From assembly GCF_041146795.1 (NCBI RefSeq), contig NC_135179.1, forward strand, positions 8,157,547-8,221,546: 64,000 bases of DNA, given 5' to 3'. Positions 12,101-23,187 of this stretch are shown here, piece by piece (positions within the stretch are counted from its first letter, which is position 1; every line of letters begins with the position of its first letter). The position numbers were made by a program, and so were the translations under genes. Under the pieces are notes generated by a model, which had not been told where the DNA came from, made no database searches, and saw nothing but the letters and a program-made list of their open reading frames with translations. The DNA comes from Maylandia zebra. Lineage: Eukaryota; Chordata; Actinopteri; Cichliformes; Cichlidae.

Positions 12101-13758
12101 AGTTTTTGTTATTGCTAACATCAGTGTAGATACCTTCTAATAGCTCAAATTGCCCAGGGAGCCTGGAGAAAATGTGGACCCTGCAGTACTAATGATGAAG
12201 CAAAGCAATTTTGTTTCCTGTGTCTGTTGGGCCACTGACCACTCGCCTTCAGATAGGAGTTTTATTTCATAATGTTTTGTTTCCAGTTTGGCTCTCCGGT
12301 GATAATTTATTCCAATTGAAAATAAGACAAAAGCACTCAATTGTAACCAGTTTAGTTTCCTGAATCTGCTTTCACTGTAGAACAGCAATGAATAGTTTCA
12401 GCCTTTTTCAGGAGTTTCCAGAGGTTGTGTGTGTCCTGCATTATGATTTGCATAAAGTAGTCCAGATGGTGGGCACATGCCATGAGTCTAAAACTGGTTT
12501 TATTTCAATATGTAAAGGATTAAGAGAGTTGCAGTTATTTTTACAAGAAGAAATGTTAAGATGTATGCAAACTTGAAGAAACTTTTAATATCAGCTTTGA
12601 CAATTAACAGGTGTTAACAATTCATGATGCATAAAACGTTTTTTCTTTTGATCACATACAGTTCTGACATATTTTAAACTGTTGCAGGTATATTTTCAGC
12701 AACGTATTATAAAATAATATCTCACCTCCATGTTACACATATGGCTGGGTGTTTCATTAGAGACTGCTGCTCCTTTTTCTCCCGACTCTCTTTCCTTTAC
12801 TGACAGCTTGTGTACACCGTACTTGTGGTTCTGATGAATTACGTAAAGCAAACAAAAGAAAATCATGACATCCTTAGAACAGGGTGATATGTGCTCTGGC
12901 TTTCTGTGGAAGTCTTGTGAAAGACAAAAAATATATACCAATGAGGCCAATTGAAATTTCCTGAAATGTTCAAAACTCAGTCCAATCCACAAATTGCTGG
13001 CTTGAGAATTTCACAAGTTTTTCATTAGACATGAAGAAAAAGCAGAAACATAGACTCAAACAGATTGTCTCTACGAACACTGACTTTTAGGGAAAATGCT
13101 AGTATGATACCAAGAAATTATGAACAAGAGTTTTCATTTTTATCAAAGGCAAAAAAATATGCTTTGAATTTCAAAATTACATTTTTAAAACTGTTCCATT
13201 AACACTGTTCAGGTGTGTTAATGGAATTGTTCACTGTTCACTTTTTATTTTTGTGAGTCAAATCAGAACTTTTTGATTGCACCTCATAGTTGCATACCCT
13301 GTATTTGCTTTTTTAAGTAAGGCTGCTGTTGTCGTATACAGTTTGCATGGAAGAAGTCTCCAACAATTCTCTATGTCTACAGAACTGGAGCCTAAGCTAA
13401 GGGATGTTCCTATTGGCTGCTTTAAGGCACTTTAGTATCAGCTTTTCAGACTGAGAAGTTACATCCACTGTTTATGTGAAGTCTATGGTTGATGTCCTTA
13501 ACATATACTTATATTGCCTCTGCCATACTGTTATAACTTTGTCCATTTATTTGCTTTGCAGGTGTGATAGCTGTGGTGATCTTTGTAACCGTGTCTTCAT
13601 TAGCCATAATGGCCCGATTCCTCTACAGGAGGAAATGCACATGTCAGCGCCAGGAAGTAAAAACAGTGAAACCCGAAGACAATCCAGAGTTGCCATTCAG
13701 AAGTCGGATCACTTCACAGAACGGTCCCACTGAGAACCAGAAGGAATATTTTATTTAA
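6..13758 (+). CDS. cntnap5: Contactin-associated protein-like 5 (3' part, 8 exons, partial)
   Basis: This is the C-terminal part of a neurexin-superfamily (Caspr) adhesion receptor of neuronal membranes. Joined coding exons: 6-135, 2311-2550, 7822-7955, 8195-8282, 9619-9837, 11675-11746, 13562-13758. All introns are GT-AG and the phases agree (1,1,0,1,1,1), giving one open frame to TAA at 13756-13758. Domain order: EGF repeat 2, laminin-G 4, membrane span, cytoplasmic tail. Recalled CNTNAP5 landmarks are present: [48 protein letters not shown] and the ending ENQKEYF. A basic juxtamembrane stretch (FLYRRK) fits the protein-4.1 binding site, and the EYFI end fits a PDZ ligand. Upstream exons lie outside the window. 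Human CNTNAP5 as I recall it ends EYFF, and teleosts have several cntnap5 copies, so the exact paralogue is uncertain; cntnap4 is the main alternative. Confidence 0.9.
136..2310 (+). other. cntnap5 intron, no recognised element
   Basis: AT-rich intron bounded by gtacag and ctccctacag. I see no second gene, RNA gene or complete transposon in it. The short open frames at 245-469 (minus) and 1658-1912 (plus) show no family likeness. Confidence 0.7.
2311..2550 (+). CDS. cntnap5: cntnap5 exon: start of laminin-G domain 4
   Basis: 240-bp exon, acceptor ctccctacag and donor gtgagc, phase 1 to phase 1. It reads [19 protein letters not shown], a seven-serine run, then [20 protein letters not shown], which is the first half of the fourth laminin-G fold. 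The serine run is encoded by six AGC codons plus TCC (2388-2408), a small triplet repeat inside the coding sequence. Confidence 0.93.
2388..2405 (+). repeat. In-frame (AGC)6 in the LamG4 exon
   Basis: Six perfect AGC units in the serine frame, followed by TCC, give seven consecutive serines in a surface loop position of the laminin-G domain. Triplet slippage would change length without breaking the frame. Confidence 0.9.
6333..6560 (+). repeat. Interspersed repeat, TCAGAATCAG family
   Basis: It opens with three TCAGAA units, then a tactttatta-atccct-gaaatt block shared with a second copy at 50739-50934. An AT-rich tail rich in ataaata follows. This sequence is common in fish genomes; I cannot name its class with certainty. 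The 3' limit is approximate. Confidence 0.6.
7090..7389. mobile_element. piggyBac-like MITE, TTAA-flanked
   Basis: A 300-bp element flanked by TTAA on both sides (7086-7089 and 7390-7393). The ends are inverted: CCTCCTAAGACTGG on the left, and CCTCCTAGGACCTGG as the reverse complement of the right end. The TTAA target and CC-starting ends are typical of piggyBac. There is no transposase frame, so the copy is non-autonomous. Confidence 0.8.
7822..7955 (+). CDS. cntnap5: cntnap5 exon: laminin-G 4, middle
   Basis: 134-bp exon with acceptor gctaaccacag and donor gtaaca, entering in phase 1 and leaving in phase 0. It reads KLEVRYRLD...[22 protein letters not shown], matching the LQ(V/I)RY...NMADGQ strands of the domain. 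It joins the preceding exon in frame as KP-D-KLEVRY. Confidence 0.92.
8195..8282 (+). CDS. cntnap5: cntnap5 exon: laminin-G 4, strand before GFTGC
   Basis: 88-bp exon, acceptor tattttctgtcag, donor gtaagt, phase 0 to phase 1. It encodes [19 protein letters not shown] then [10 protein letters not shown], corresponding to the (V/I)(K/R)SL(V/T)LG strand conserved in Caspr proteins. Confidence 0.92.
8283..9618 (+). other. cntnap5 intron, no recognised element
   Basis: 1.3 kb intron between gtaagt and ttctctatag. It holds only short A/T runs; I see no gene or complete mobile element. Confidence 0.7.
9619..9837 (+). CDS. cntnap5: cntnap5 exon: laminin-G 4 end and stalk
   Basis: 219-bp exon, acceptor ttttctctatag, donor gtaaga, phase 1 to phase 1. 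It contains [24 protein letters not shown] and IQSICGF, the strongest CNTNAP5-like block here, including the paired cysteines of the domain. The open frame runs on past the donor to 10106, but that extension is intronic. Confidence 0.94.
9838..11674 (+). other. cntnap5 intron, no recognised element
   Basis: 1.8 kb intron between gtaaga and a pyrimidine-rich acceptor ending ctgttctgcag. I see no gene or complete mobile element. Confidence 0.7.
11675..11746 (+). CDS. cntnap5: cntnap5 exon: juxtamembrane stalk
   Basis: 72-bp exon, phase 1 to phase 1, with donor GGAG|GTACTG. It encodes [20 protein letters not shown] followed by ALIGG, the segment just outside the membrane. The neighbouring membrane exon completes the [15 protein letters not shown] signature. 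Confidence 0.93.
11747..13561 (+). other. cntnap5 last intron, no recognised element
   Basis: 1.8 kb intron between gtactg and atttgctttgcag. Short minus- and plus-strand frames inside have no family likeness. Confidence 0.7.
13562..13758 (+). CDS. cntnap5: cntnap5 terminal exon: membrane span and cytoplasmic tail
   Basis: It begins with a hydrophobic span ([18 protein letters not shown]), then a basic juxtamembrane anchor RFLYRRK and a tail of about 45 residues ending QKEYFI before TAA. The tail is shorter and more divergent than I recall for mammals in its middle, but both ends are conserved. It carries two closely spaced cysteines (KCTCQ) just inside the membrane, which could be lipidated; that is inference. 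Confidence 0.95.
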
Positions 13759-15720
13759 GTGACGGTTCAACTTGCTTCTGACCTGGCAGTGTTGGAGCTG
13801 AGGGGACAGACAGAGATAGAGATGCCTTGTCAAGCCTCAGTGCTTTACACAACAAACTGAGCCTGACTACTGGCTCAACAAGACAGGAAGACGCAGACAG
13901 AAACTCATGTTCTTTCATTTTGTTTGCTTTGTTTTTGCTTCTATGGTAGTGTTTTTAAACTGAAAAACTGTACATAGAAAATGATGTAAATGTTACAATT
14001 CTGACTTTATATCAACCAATCTTGTGATTATTGAAAGAACAGGACAAGAACAGGAATGATGTTGATAATGAATGTCTGCTATTTTATCAGTGAGCTCAGT
14101 TCATTTATTTTAATGTTATATTTCATGGTGGGAAAGAAAAGTGTATCTGTTCACAATGAACATGTTTGTGTTCTCTTTTCTTTAACATCTGTTATTCATG
14201 CTTCTTTCATTGTTACACAAAGCAAAGTGTGGCTTGTATTCATTTTCTGAAATCTGTTATCTGAACAAAGGTGGAAACCACAGATTGGTAGAAGTTGAGG
14301 TACTGATTTAACTTCTTTGCTCAAGTAAGTAAAAACCAAAAGGCTTTGGTTATGTAAGGACATTGCTGACTATTTTGGTTCAACGATAGCGGACTAATGT
14401 CTTCATTTTCTCTCACGATGTCACTTTTCTCTAGCGCAGGCATGTCTTTGCTTTCCACTCATATTCCCTGCATATATGTTTTTCGTCTTTCATCTCTATC
14501 ACATCTTTTTATATCACGCATGATAAACACCAGTAATGGATACACCACACTTCATTACTTCCCGCCTCCGGTTCCTATGAAGGCATTCCACTTTTTGTCC
14601 CAATATCATTTTTTTCCTTTTATCTGAAAGTCAGTTAAGTATGAACAACATTTTTATGTATCAACTGGCGCAGACCAAAGGACTATATGAAAAATGTATA
14701 ACATAAATATTATATTTTGAGCCAAGTACCTCCAACCCACTCTCTGGCCAAATAAAAAACCCAAATTGCTCCTATAAGTTTCACCTTCATTGAAAACAAC
14801 TTGTTTAGGTTTATCAAGGTTTGGTTTAACAACACAAGAAATATATTGCTGTACTATGTAAAATATTTTGTCAACCCATCACTCCACCCCAATCTCCTTT
14901 CTGTGGAAGGTTAGTGAGATTTGAAAAACCTCATCTAAATTCTTCAGTTTCTCTCATTGTGTTCATTGCTCTTAGCCGGGAATGGTGTGAAAATTAAATG
15001 TAGTGAACCGCTTGCACACACAGTATATGGTCATGTTTTTGCTGAGAACATTGTAAGTTGTCTTTTTCTATGGTGTATTTTAAGCAAGGACTGGATTTCA
15101 GTTTTATTGTATTTTCTCTTTTCATCCCAGATGTCATTAGATTTTATTAGCTGATTCAGCAGCATCTTCGTGTGCAAGTTAAAAATTTTCATTAAAAAAG
15201 TGAGTAAATGACCCCTACGATAAACCCGAGTTGAACTGAGGAGAAGTCGTGGAAGTGTGTTTCAGTGATGGCACCAAATGCTTGAAGACGATGCAGGGCA
15301 TGCTGGGAAAAATGACATAGCTTTATCACTCCACTACATGTAGAAGCATGCAGACGGGCCTGGAGGATGTGGATGTAATGAAGAACAGAAGACCAAATAA
15401 TAATGTTGATTAAATGCAAAACCACAGACTAAAGAGGACACTGAATCAGTTTATATAGTGTGAACTCTTTAGTGAATGTCGTGTTGAGTTGTTTTGAAGA
15501 GTACTTTTCAAGGTGGTGTTGATAGGTTTGGTTCTCTTCTAGTAGTGCTTCACTTCTGAACTATAGCAGCACAATCCTTTTTAATCGTACTGAAGGTTTA
15601 CTGTGGTGTTAGTGAGTTAGAGTGACCTGCTGTTAGAGTTTAATTTGTACAGCTATTTTAGTAACAAACACGGTTTTTTGTTCGTTGAATTGAAAATAAA
15701 TGATCTTTTTCTGAAGTGGC
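13759..15720 (+). other. cntnap5: cntnap5 3' UTR
   Basis: AT-rich non-coding sequence after the stop. Candidate poly(A) signals are AATAAA at 14751-14756 and at 15695-15700. The second is followed by a T/G-rich stretch and is my preferred end. The exact cleavage site cannot be seen. Confidence 0.6.
15695..15700 (+). terminator. Likely cntnap5 poly(A) signal
   Basis: AATAAA followed within 30 bases by a T-rich downstream region. An alternative AATAAA lies at 14751. Confidence 0.5.
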
Positions 15721-17739
15721 TTTATCTTTTCTTTCACCTGAATTATAACCCTGCAATTTTATTGCATTATTAACCTTTTTGTTCTGTTACTGAAGCTGTA
15801 ATTTTTCCATCACTGACTCCATTAACATGAGCACAGTCTCTGCGAAATGGTACAGAGTAGAGTTGAATCGATGAACATGAGCTTTAGAGCTTGATCAATG
15901 AGCGGCTTTTAGTACTTGCAAGACGCTCCATCAATTGAGATTTAGACAGCTAATGTCTGAATCAATTATTTCTCTGTTAAATTAAGTCGAAACAGCAAAT
16001 TTAATTACCATACATTTACATCTCTGAATGTTAGGCTCTATAAAAGTTAGGTGGGACTTTTTCTTCGCCATGTGACATTTCTAATGGATATGAATATGCA
16101 TCTATCTGCAGAGAGGAGATAACTTCACCGTTTGCTGCTTTGTGATGCATTCAGGTGCAGAATATGTCGATGTGCACCTAGCCTCTCTCCGAGCTATAAC
16201 AATAACACGTGAACACAAAGCTTTGACATGACTGTGCTTCCCACGATTGCTGTCCACCTACTTTGTATGCACTCACACACATACACACACATGCCATGAC
16301 GATTCAGGTGACAGCAGCTGGGTGGTTGTCAGCAGGTATTATTTACAGGAAGAGACACATCGGTGCCTCTAATAGCACCTCATTAGGGAGAACAAGAAAA
16401 GGACTTGTTGTAATGACACATCCTGCGGCACTCGGAGGGAAACAAATCAGATCACGAGTCAAGATTATTGTCAGTTATTTGAGGTAAAGCAAGTTTTCAG
16501 CAATGTGTGAATGCGTGACAAGGCTGATGTTATTCTGATTGCTTAAATTAGATTTGATGATTACCTAAGGAGATACTGACACCAAAACTGTGAGTTTGGT
16601 TTGGTTTGAGAAATTGCTATTGTTTTTGTAAGCCAATGAAGCAGATGGAATCTGATTTTCTAAGAAGGCGAGGGAAGAAAAACAGAATCGACTATTATTG
16701 CATGGTGATGGAAAGACTGTCTAAAAGCTTTTTTTAAGCTTTAATTTAATAGGGACAATGTAGTTTAACACTGGTCCAAAACAGAGCATGGAACTGATGT
16801 ACTGCACAGAGTTTACAAGTATTGCTTTTTTCCAGCTGTGGTCCCCTATTGGGCTTTTGTATACATAGTACACAGATAGAGAAGATTTACAGTGTTTAAT
16901 TACATAAAGCCAAAATACACCATATTCACAAGACCATTGTGATACCAATCATCTCTGATTGGGGTTTTAGGTTTTGTCAAGTCAGCAGTAATCTCCTCAG
17001 ACACGCTTGGGAAGTACTTAAACTGTAAAAAGCAGTACATTATATATACAGTCTGGATTACAGACAGCCATGTGTAATTTGTAAATCTCATCATAAATAC
17101 CATCATCACTGACTTTGTGTTTCTGCATGCACTGTAAACATGAGGGAGAAAAGGGTGTCCACAATGTGCATGCAGGTTTTTGATACTGTAAGAATCTGCT
17201 GTTGACACACTCGAGATCCTGCTGTGACTCGTGTCAGCTGGTCAGCGATGTTAAAGAAACCTCGCTGACAGCATGCAGACCTTCTGTGCTTGCACACCAA
17301 CAGTGATGTCATTGGGGTCAGCAGCACGCAGGCCACAGGCGGGACTGCTCAGGCGAGACAATTTTTGTGTGTGATGATTTTGTGGCTGAAGAAGTCAACG
17401 GGGACACAATGAGACAGGGACCATGAGAATCATAGGAACAGCTGCTTCTTCTTTTTCTTTCTTTAAACCTCCACCACATTAGTGACCACAGCAGGGTTAT
17501 TATTCTGTCCTCCCTTCTTTTAACTTCTACTTTTCTGAATTGTGTGATTGCAGCACCCGTGGGACAAATCACACACCGGTTCCCATTGATGTCCATTCTT
17601 CATATAAGATACTGACAGCAATATCACCGCCATGTGGCCTCTTAAAAGTGGATGTAAAATTAGCGCATGCAAAATTATTTCGTGGTTACAACCTGCAGAT
17701 CAAAACAGCATCATAACTACCTGCCATTTACTATTTTTG
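15721..17739. other. Intergenic, nothing recognised
   Basis: Unassigned sequence downstream of cntnap5. Around 15950-16110 it is AT-rich with TTAATTACC and ATATGCAT motifs of the kind seen in conserved non-coding elements, but conservation cannot be judged from one sequence. Confidence 0.5.
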
Positions 17740-18085
17740 CATTTGGATCGAGTGCTACTAGCTTATCATTAATCTTTTTCTCAGTCTTTTTGCACAACCC
17801 ACTGTCATTGTTTGTTTTGCACAACCACCATCATTGTTGCACTTTCTATTGCACTGGTATGTCTGCACTGTCTTGTGTGTGTATCGATCTGTTCTGACTG
17901 GTGTTGCGCTGTTTTTGTTTTTTGCATTTTTTGCACACTTGCAATATATGTAGTCCTGTGCTGATTCTCTGTTATATATTATATGTAGCACCATGGTCTT
18001 GGAGGAATGTTATCTCGCTTCATTGTGTACTGTAACAGTGCACATGTTTGAAATGACAATACAGCAACTTGACTTGACTTGATCT
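17740..18085 (+). mobile_element. 3' tail of a non-LTR retrotransposon
   Basis: A 3' UTR-like segment with ttgcac/gcactg blocks, then CACCATGGTCTTGGAGGA, and an end of GAAATGACAATACAGCAACT followed by TTGACTTGACTTGA repeats. This matches fish LINE 3' ends as I recall them. No reverse transcriptase sequence is attached, so the copy is heavily 5'-truncated. The 5' limit is approximate. Confidence 0.6.
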
Positions 18086-18648
18086 CTTATCTTTGGGGCA
18101 GAGCATGACGGGTTGTCAGCTAACTGGATGGTAAATGGCTCTTCCAGGCCATATATCATATCATTTGTGTTTAGTGTTGAATAAAATTGAATTAAATTGT
18201 TTGGATTGGAAAATGTGGCGTATAGATGTGTGTATAATCCGTATTACAACTGTTTCTTTGTTTTTTAAACACAATTACACTGAGCCTGAAGTATTCAAGG
18301 AGCTGCAGTTTGTGGGACCTCAACACTGGCGGTTCAGTTGAATTTGTGGGGGACTGACTCACTTTTGGAGCTTGCCTCAAGTGGCCACTATGTAACTACT
18401 GGAATAAGTGTAACCACTTTAGTAGCAGTCCCACACGTGATTCACCATGTTCAGTATTAAATTGAAGAGCTTGTATTTTGGATGTTTTGCTGATGCAGAT
18501 GGTGTTTGTTGTCTGTCTCGTTTGGCTCTGTAACATTTTTTTCCTCAGTCAATGACTTGTTTTTATTGAGAGTTAATTTAAATGGCCCTTCTGAAAGTCT
18601 AACAGTCTTTTATGGTTTATAGAAATGGCCCCAAACTGCAATGAGTCT
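18086..18648. other. Intergenic, nothing recognised
   Basis: AT-rich sequence between a LINE tail and a hAT element, with no gene-like structure. Confidence 0.5.
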
Positions 18649-18656
18649 TTGGGGAA

Positions 18657-19678
18657 CAGTGTTGGTCAAGTTACTTGAAAAAAGTAATCAGTAACTAATT
18701 ACTGATTACTCCCCCCAAAAAGTAATCCCGTTACTTTACTGATTACTTATTTTCAAAAGTAATTAATTACTTAGTTACTTAGTTACTTTTTAAAAACACG
18801 ATTTACAACCTGAAGAGGTGATAAAGTGATAGATCTTTCAGCCCAATTCTACTTTTTCTACATAATCCATCATACAAAATGTAATCAAATGGAAAAGTCT
18901 CTTTTTTTAACTTGTTTTATCAGTTTTAATCTTTTAACTTTATGCATCAAGCAAAACATTTAATTATATGCAACATTCTCTGACTTGAATAAATTAGTTT
19001 AACATTTAAACCTATTTTCTACACATTCCAGCACATAAAATAAAATATTTTTTGTGTTTTCACTCACTCTTTCAAACAGATGCAAGTAAAACACAGCAGA
19101 AAATAAATAAAGTCAAAGACTCAGCGGTCCTTTTGCTCTATTTTCACCTGTAAAGCAGGAGCAGGGTAGGCGGAGGGTTACCCTGGTGTAGGTGTGCTGC
19201 GGTCAGTTGAAGAATCCGCGCGAGTGTCTCTGTGAGTTTCCCATCACGTCGTAGCTACTCGGTGCTTGCTCGGAAGTTTAGGGGTTTTTTTCGCTGTAAA
19301 AAGAAGTTTTCTTCCCACGCACGATGGACGCTAATGTTTTTGTCACTTTTTATGGAATCAAACTCAAAGTAAGGTCAGTACTTCCACACTTTAAACGCTG
19401 CACGCTCATACTCTCTCCCGCACTCGATATATTATCCATTGTTGATCTGCACACAGCTGCTGTCACCAACGTCGCACTTGCTTACGTCACTGTCATGAGA
19501 CATTCTCGCAAAAAAAAATCACGGTTTTAGTAACGCAGTAACGCAGCGTTCCTACGGGAAAGTAACGGTAATCTAATTACCGATTTTGCAATAGTAATCC
19601 CTTACTTTACTCGTTACTTGAAAAAAGTAATCAGATTACAGTAACGCGTTACAAGTAACGCGTTACTGCCCATCTCTG
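18657..19678. mobile_element. Non-autonomous hAT transposon, 1022 bp
   Basis: The element is flanked by a perfect 8-bp duplication TTGGGGAA (18649-18656 and 19679-19686), the hAT target length. Its ends are CAGTGTTGG on the left and CAGAGATGG as the reverse complement of the right end, fitting CAG(A/T)G(A/T)TGG. Subterminal arrays of GTTACTT/TAATCAG-type units fill both arms. The middle keeps a GC-richer, promoter-like block, an ATG at 19324 (MDANVF...) and a strong donor gtaagg at 19369. It therefore looks like a deletion derivative of an autonomous element that kept its first exon. Confidence 0.85.
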
Positions 19679-19686
19679 TTGGGGAA

Positions 19687-22154
19687 TATCTATGAGATTA
19701 TTTTATTTGAACATCAGATGCATAGCTGAACTGAGATAAAACTGAGCTTGGCTGCAATGAAGAATGAATATACCCAGGGGATGTCACTAATCTGTAACTC
19801 CCAAATAACAGCTCTAGAGGACAACTTTTAATCAGAGTGTTTGAAGATGTGACTGAGTCTCTTTGTGAGTGAAAAGCACAAGAAATGGGTGGTTTTTTTT
19901 AAACAAAGTGGATTTAGCCACAAAAAATATTACTTAGAAACAGCTGGTTTCACAGGATTTCTTGTTAAGTGTGACTTGTAAAATTATATATATATGTGTA
20001 TATATATAGTAGGGTGGGGTGCACTTACTTACTCACTCAAGTTTGTGAGGAAGTGGAGTCCAATTTTTTGTGCGGCACGCCCTTTTGTGTGAACCTGAAA
20101 AAGAAACTCTGGGTTAAAGAAAGTTGATGACCACCAATGTGATACCACTTAACCATACTATAACCAGAGATTTAGCCAGTTAACACAAAGCCTGGCTTTC
20201 TTCATCATGGATGAGATCATTTGTCATTTCATGGACATATTAACAACATCATTGTGAACAAAAACAAAACTATTGGTCCTCATCACTGGCTCTGTCCAAA
20301 TGTTGTAAAAAATTTTGGAGGGTAATTCAAACTACAGCAATCACACATCTTTGCTGGCTTGGGTTCCTGAAATCTCAAATGAATGCATAAAACTTATCAG
20401 TGCTTAAACAGATCCATTTGCAAATGCATTATTCATATTCCTAAGGTAACCACAAACATTTTTGAAATAGCTCAGTCTTTGATTGCTTACTTCAAAAAAG
20501 CCCCCTTGCTTCTGAGTGGATGAATACATTGGCCTTTTGCAGAGCTGTTGCGCAAGACAGGTCAGGACTAATTAACATTTCTAAAGATCCTGCTCACCTT
20601 TGTTTAAAGATGTTTTAAAATACATTTGCAGAGTTAAATTTTCCCAAGTTTCTCCTTGTTTTCTGTTTTTACACAGTACAAACTTAAAGTAAACTCTGAT
20701 TTGAAGATGTAGCTTCACAACAGCATGTTCAAAGCTCATCCACTTCCACATCGCCTGTGGTAGTAACATAGTGAAACTTGGCAAGCAGCTGTAATCAGGT
20801 CCGAGTATTTGATCAGCAGCTCTTCAATAAAGAAGACTTTATTGAACAGACTGAATTCTAAAAGCAGTAAAAGTTCAGTTTGAGTTTATACTTTAAAAAT
20901 GCGGTGCAGTCAGTTCGGAGGTGGTAGACTCAACTTTTGACAAGGAGAATGGAGTTCAGCTCTCATCTGACATCAGTATTAAGTTTTGGTTTCAGTTCCT
21001 TTTTAAGCTTTCCAAAAGTACTTTTGTGTGGTTAGCAAAAGATCTGGTCTGAGTTCAAATACACTCTTTTTACAGAATATAAAACATTCAGTGGCTTTTG
21101 TCCCACAGTGAAATGAAAAGCTGATGCACACAAAGATCTATATTCTAGGCGCTGCCATGTGTCTGTGCCTTTTAAAAGTCAGCGCATTGTTGGTCTGTTT
21201 GCCCACCCTAAGTGACTTTCTAACTCTGTCGAGTTTAGGACTTTTTTACATCATGTTATGCTTAATTTATGTCACTGCAGTTGTGTCTAATTTCATAGAT
21301 ATTACTCTACACAATGCCTACTACTTTTCATTTCTTTTAATAATCAGTTTCAATTTAATTATTCACTTCACTTTAAATAACACAACCCACTACGTCAAAG
21401 CACTTGAAAGTGGGAAGGAAAAACCTCCTTTTAACAGACAGAAACCTCGAGCAGAACCAGGCTCAGAGTGGGGTGAAGGGAAAGATGGAAAGAGTACAGA
21501 CCAAGAGAGACAGGACAAAAGTCACAATATACAAGAGATCCCAAGTTTAATAATTACTAATGATTAAATATAGTAGTGAAGCAGAAACACACGGGAAGTC
21601 AAAAAGAACTATATGATGTTTAGGAGCATTTTTTGGATGAACTTGTAATGTTACTAATTATCATTTTATCACTGCCTTCCACAAAAGTAGTCAGGGCACC
21701 TCTGCACAAGCTTGATTCACTCATTACAAAACCGTCTCACATGACTTTTTGTAACACCGACTAATTGTGTTATGTGCATCAAGTGTGTGTCTACATATCA
21801 CATTTTCAGTCATGCAAATATTCATTAAACACCGATAGGAGGTTCAGAGTGACGGTATGCTCGCAAGGGGACGTTCCAGCTCCACCACGGTCACCCACAC
21901 GCAGTGATTTTCACTCTGCATATAATCGTCTTTGCAGCAGCATCTGTGTTCAAGTTACACCTCTCCATACATATTTATAACCACTCGAGAGACAGCTGGG
22001 TTATGTGCTAAGTTTCCTCTCCTCTGCTGTGTAATTATTCAGTCTCGGTGGCTACAATACATCAGTAATGCTGTTTATGGCTCAAGGTCAGGGCCAAATG
22101 TCCACAGAGATGAGGCGGTGATGGATTACTGCTTTTCAGAGTCTTGAACTCTGT
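19687..22154. other. Intergenic with a TA-rich run and a repeat fragment
   Basis: It contains a TA/TG run at 19985-20009 and a short degraded copy (about 21408-21535) of the repeat found complete at 50030. An octamer ATGCAAAT lies at 21812-21819; its function is unknown. No gene recognised. Confidence 0.5.
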
Positions 22155-22170
22155 GGAACAGTGACAGATT

Positions 22171-23171
22171 GGAGGCCTATCTCCACCCACCACCACTTCC
22201 CCTGCCGGTGGCGGACTCCCTCAGGTGTCGGTGTGTTGGTGGTTCTTTGTGTCTGGGGGTGGGCGTCCGGGTACACACCGGCTCACTCCTTGGCGGCCGC
22301 TTGTCGGGGCCTGGGGCTCGCTCGGGCCCCTTTGGAGGTGGGGTGCCCCCGGCCTCTCGGCCTAGGGCTCGGTCACTCAGGCGCAGCTGGGGGCCGGCGG
22401 AGCTCACGGGCGCGTCACTGCAACTCCCCCTGACTTCTGCTCCGCGGCTGCTGGGCGAGCCCTCATCTGGGACTCTCCTCAGCTCTTACTGGGACAGTGG
22501 CGCGGCTGCCCCTCTGTTGGTCTTCCATGGTCTCTTGTGTTCTGGGGGCCTCTGGATGTCTGGAGTTTTGATCTCCTCCATACCCGCTTCACACCCTGGA
22601 GGACGGGGCTATGGCCCCCCCACACTCCCTAGCAGATCATTACATGGAGAAACCTTTGGAATGCAAGCATGCTGATCCACACAGGTATGCACACAGGTGT
22701 ACACATGGGTATTCACAGACGCGGACTAAAGCTTTCTTGGCTGCTGCCTCAAAGCACACTGTGCGCTGTCTATCTTGCGTGCTGCACAATATCGTTTATT
22801 ACTTAGTAAATACTGATATCTATGACTAGCTAGTTTATTGTGATGGTGCTTTGTTTTCTCTATTATTATGTTGCTCTTTGTTGTTTGCTGTCTCCTCTGT
22901 TTGTTTTTGTTTGTTTGTTTGGTTTTTTTTTTTTTCTCCATACAGGTGACCCAGGAGTTTTTTTTTTTTTGTCTCTCTTCCCCCCCCTTCTCACCGTCTC
23001 TTCTCCCCTTTGGTTTTCTTTCTTTCTCTCCCCCTCTCTCTCTCATTCATTCCCCCTGTCCTATTTATTAAAAAAAAAAAAAAAAATGACAAAGGATGAA
23101 CTGAAGCTCTGCCATCACGTAATGTCGCATACTGCTGTTTCTGATGTCATTTAGAAAGAAAAAAAAAAAAA
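22171..23171 (+). mobile_element. Retroposon with 16-bp target duplication and A-tail
   Basis: The insert is flanked by perfect copies of GGAACAGTGACAGATT (22155-22170 and 23172-23187), a length typical of target-primed reverse transcription. It begins with a strikingly GC-rich block (22180-22640), continues through T-rich and CTCT-rich sequence, and has a run of about 17 A at 23070-23086. About 75 bases follow, then a second A-rich tail. Frames inside, up to 168 codons, are rich in Gly, Pro, Arg and Ser and look like translated repeat. No reverse transcriptase motif is visible. It is either a 5'-truncated LINE or a non-autonomous retroposon. Confidence 0.8.
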
Positions 23172-23187
23172 GGAACAGTGACAGATT

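Noticed and set aside
22161..22675. Frames of 90 and 168 codons rich in Gly, Pro, Arg and Ser.
   Set aside because: They are translations of the GC-rich block of a retroposon, overlap each other in different frames, and show no domain.
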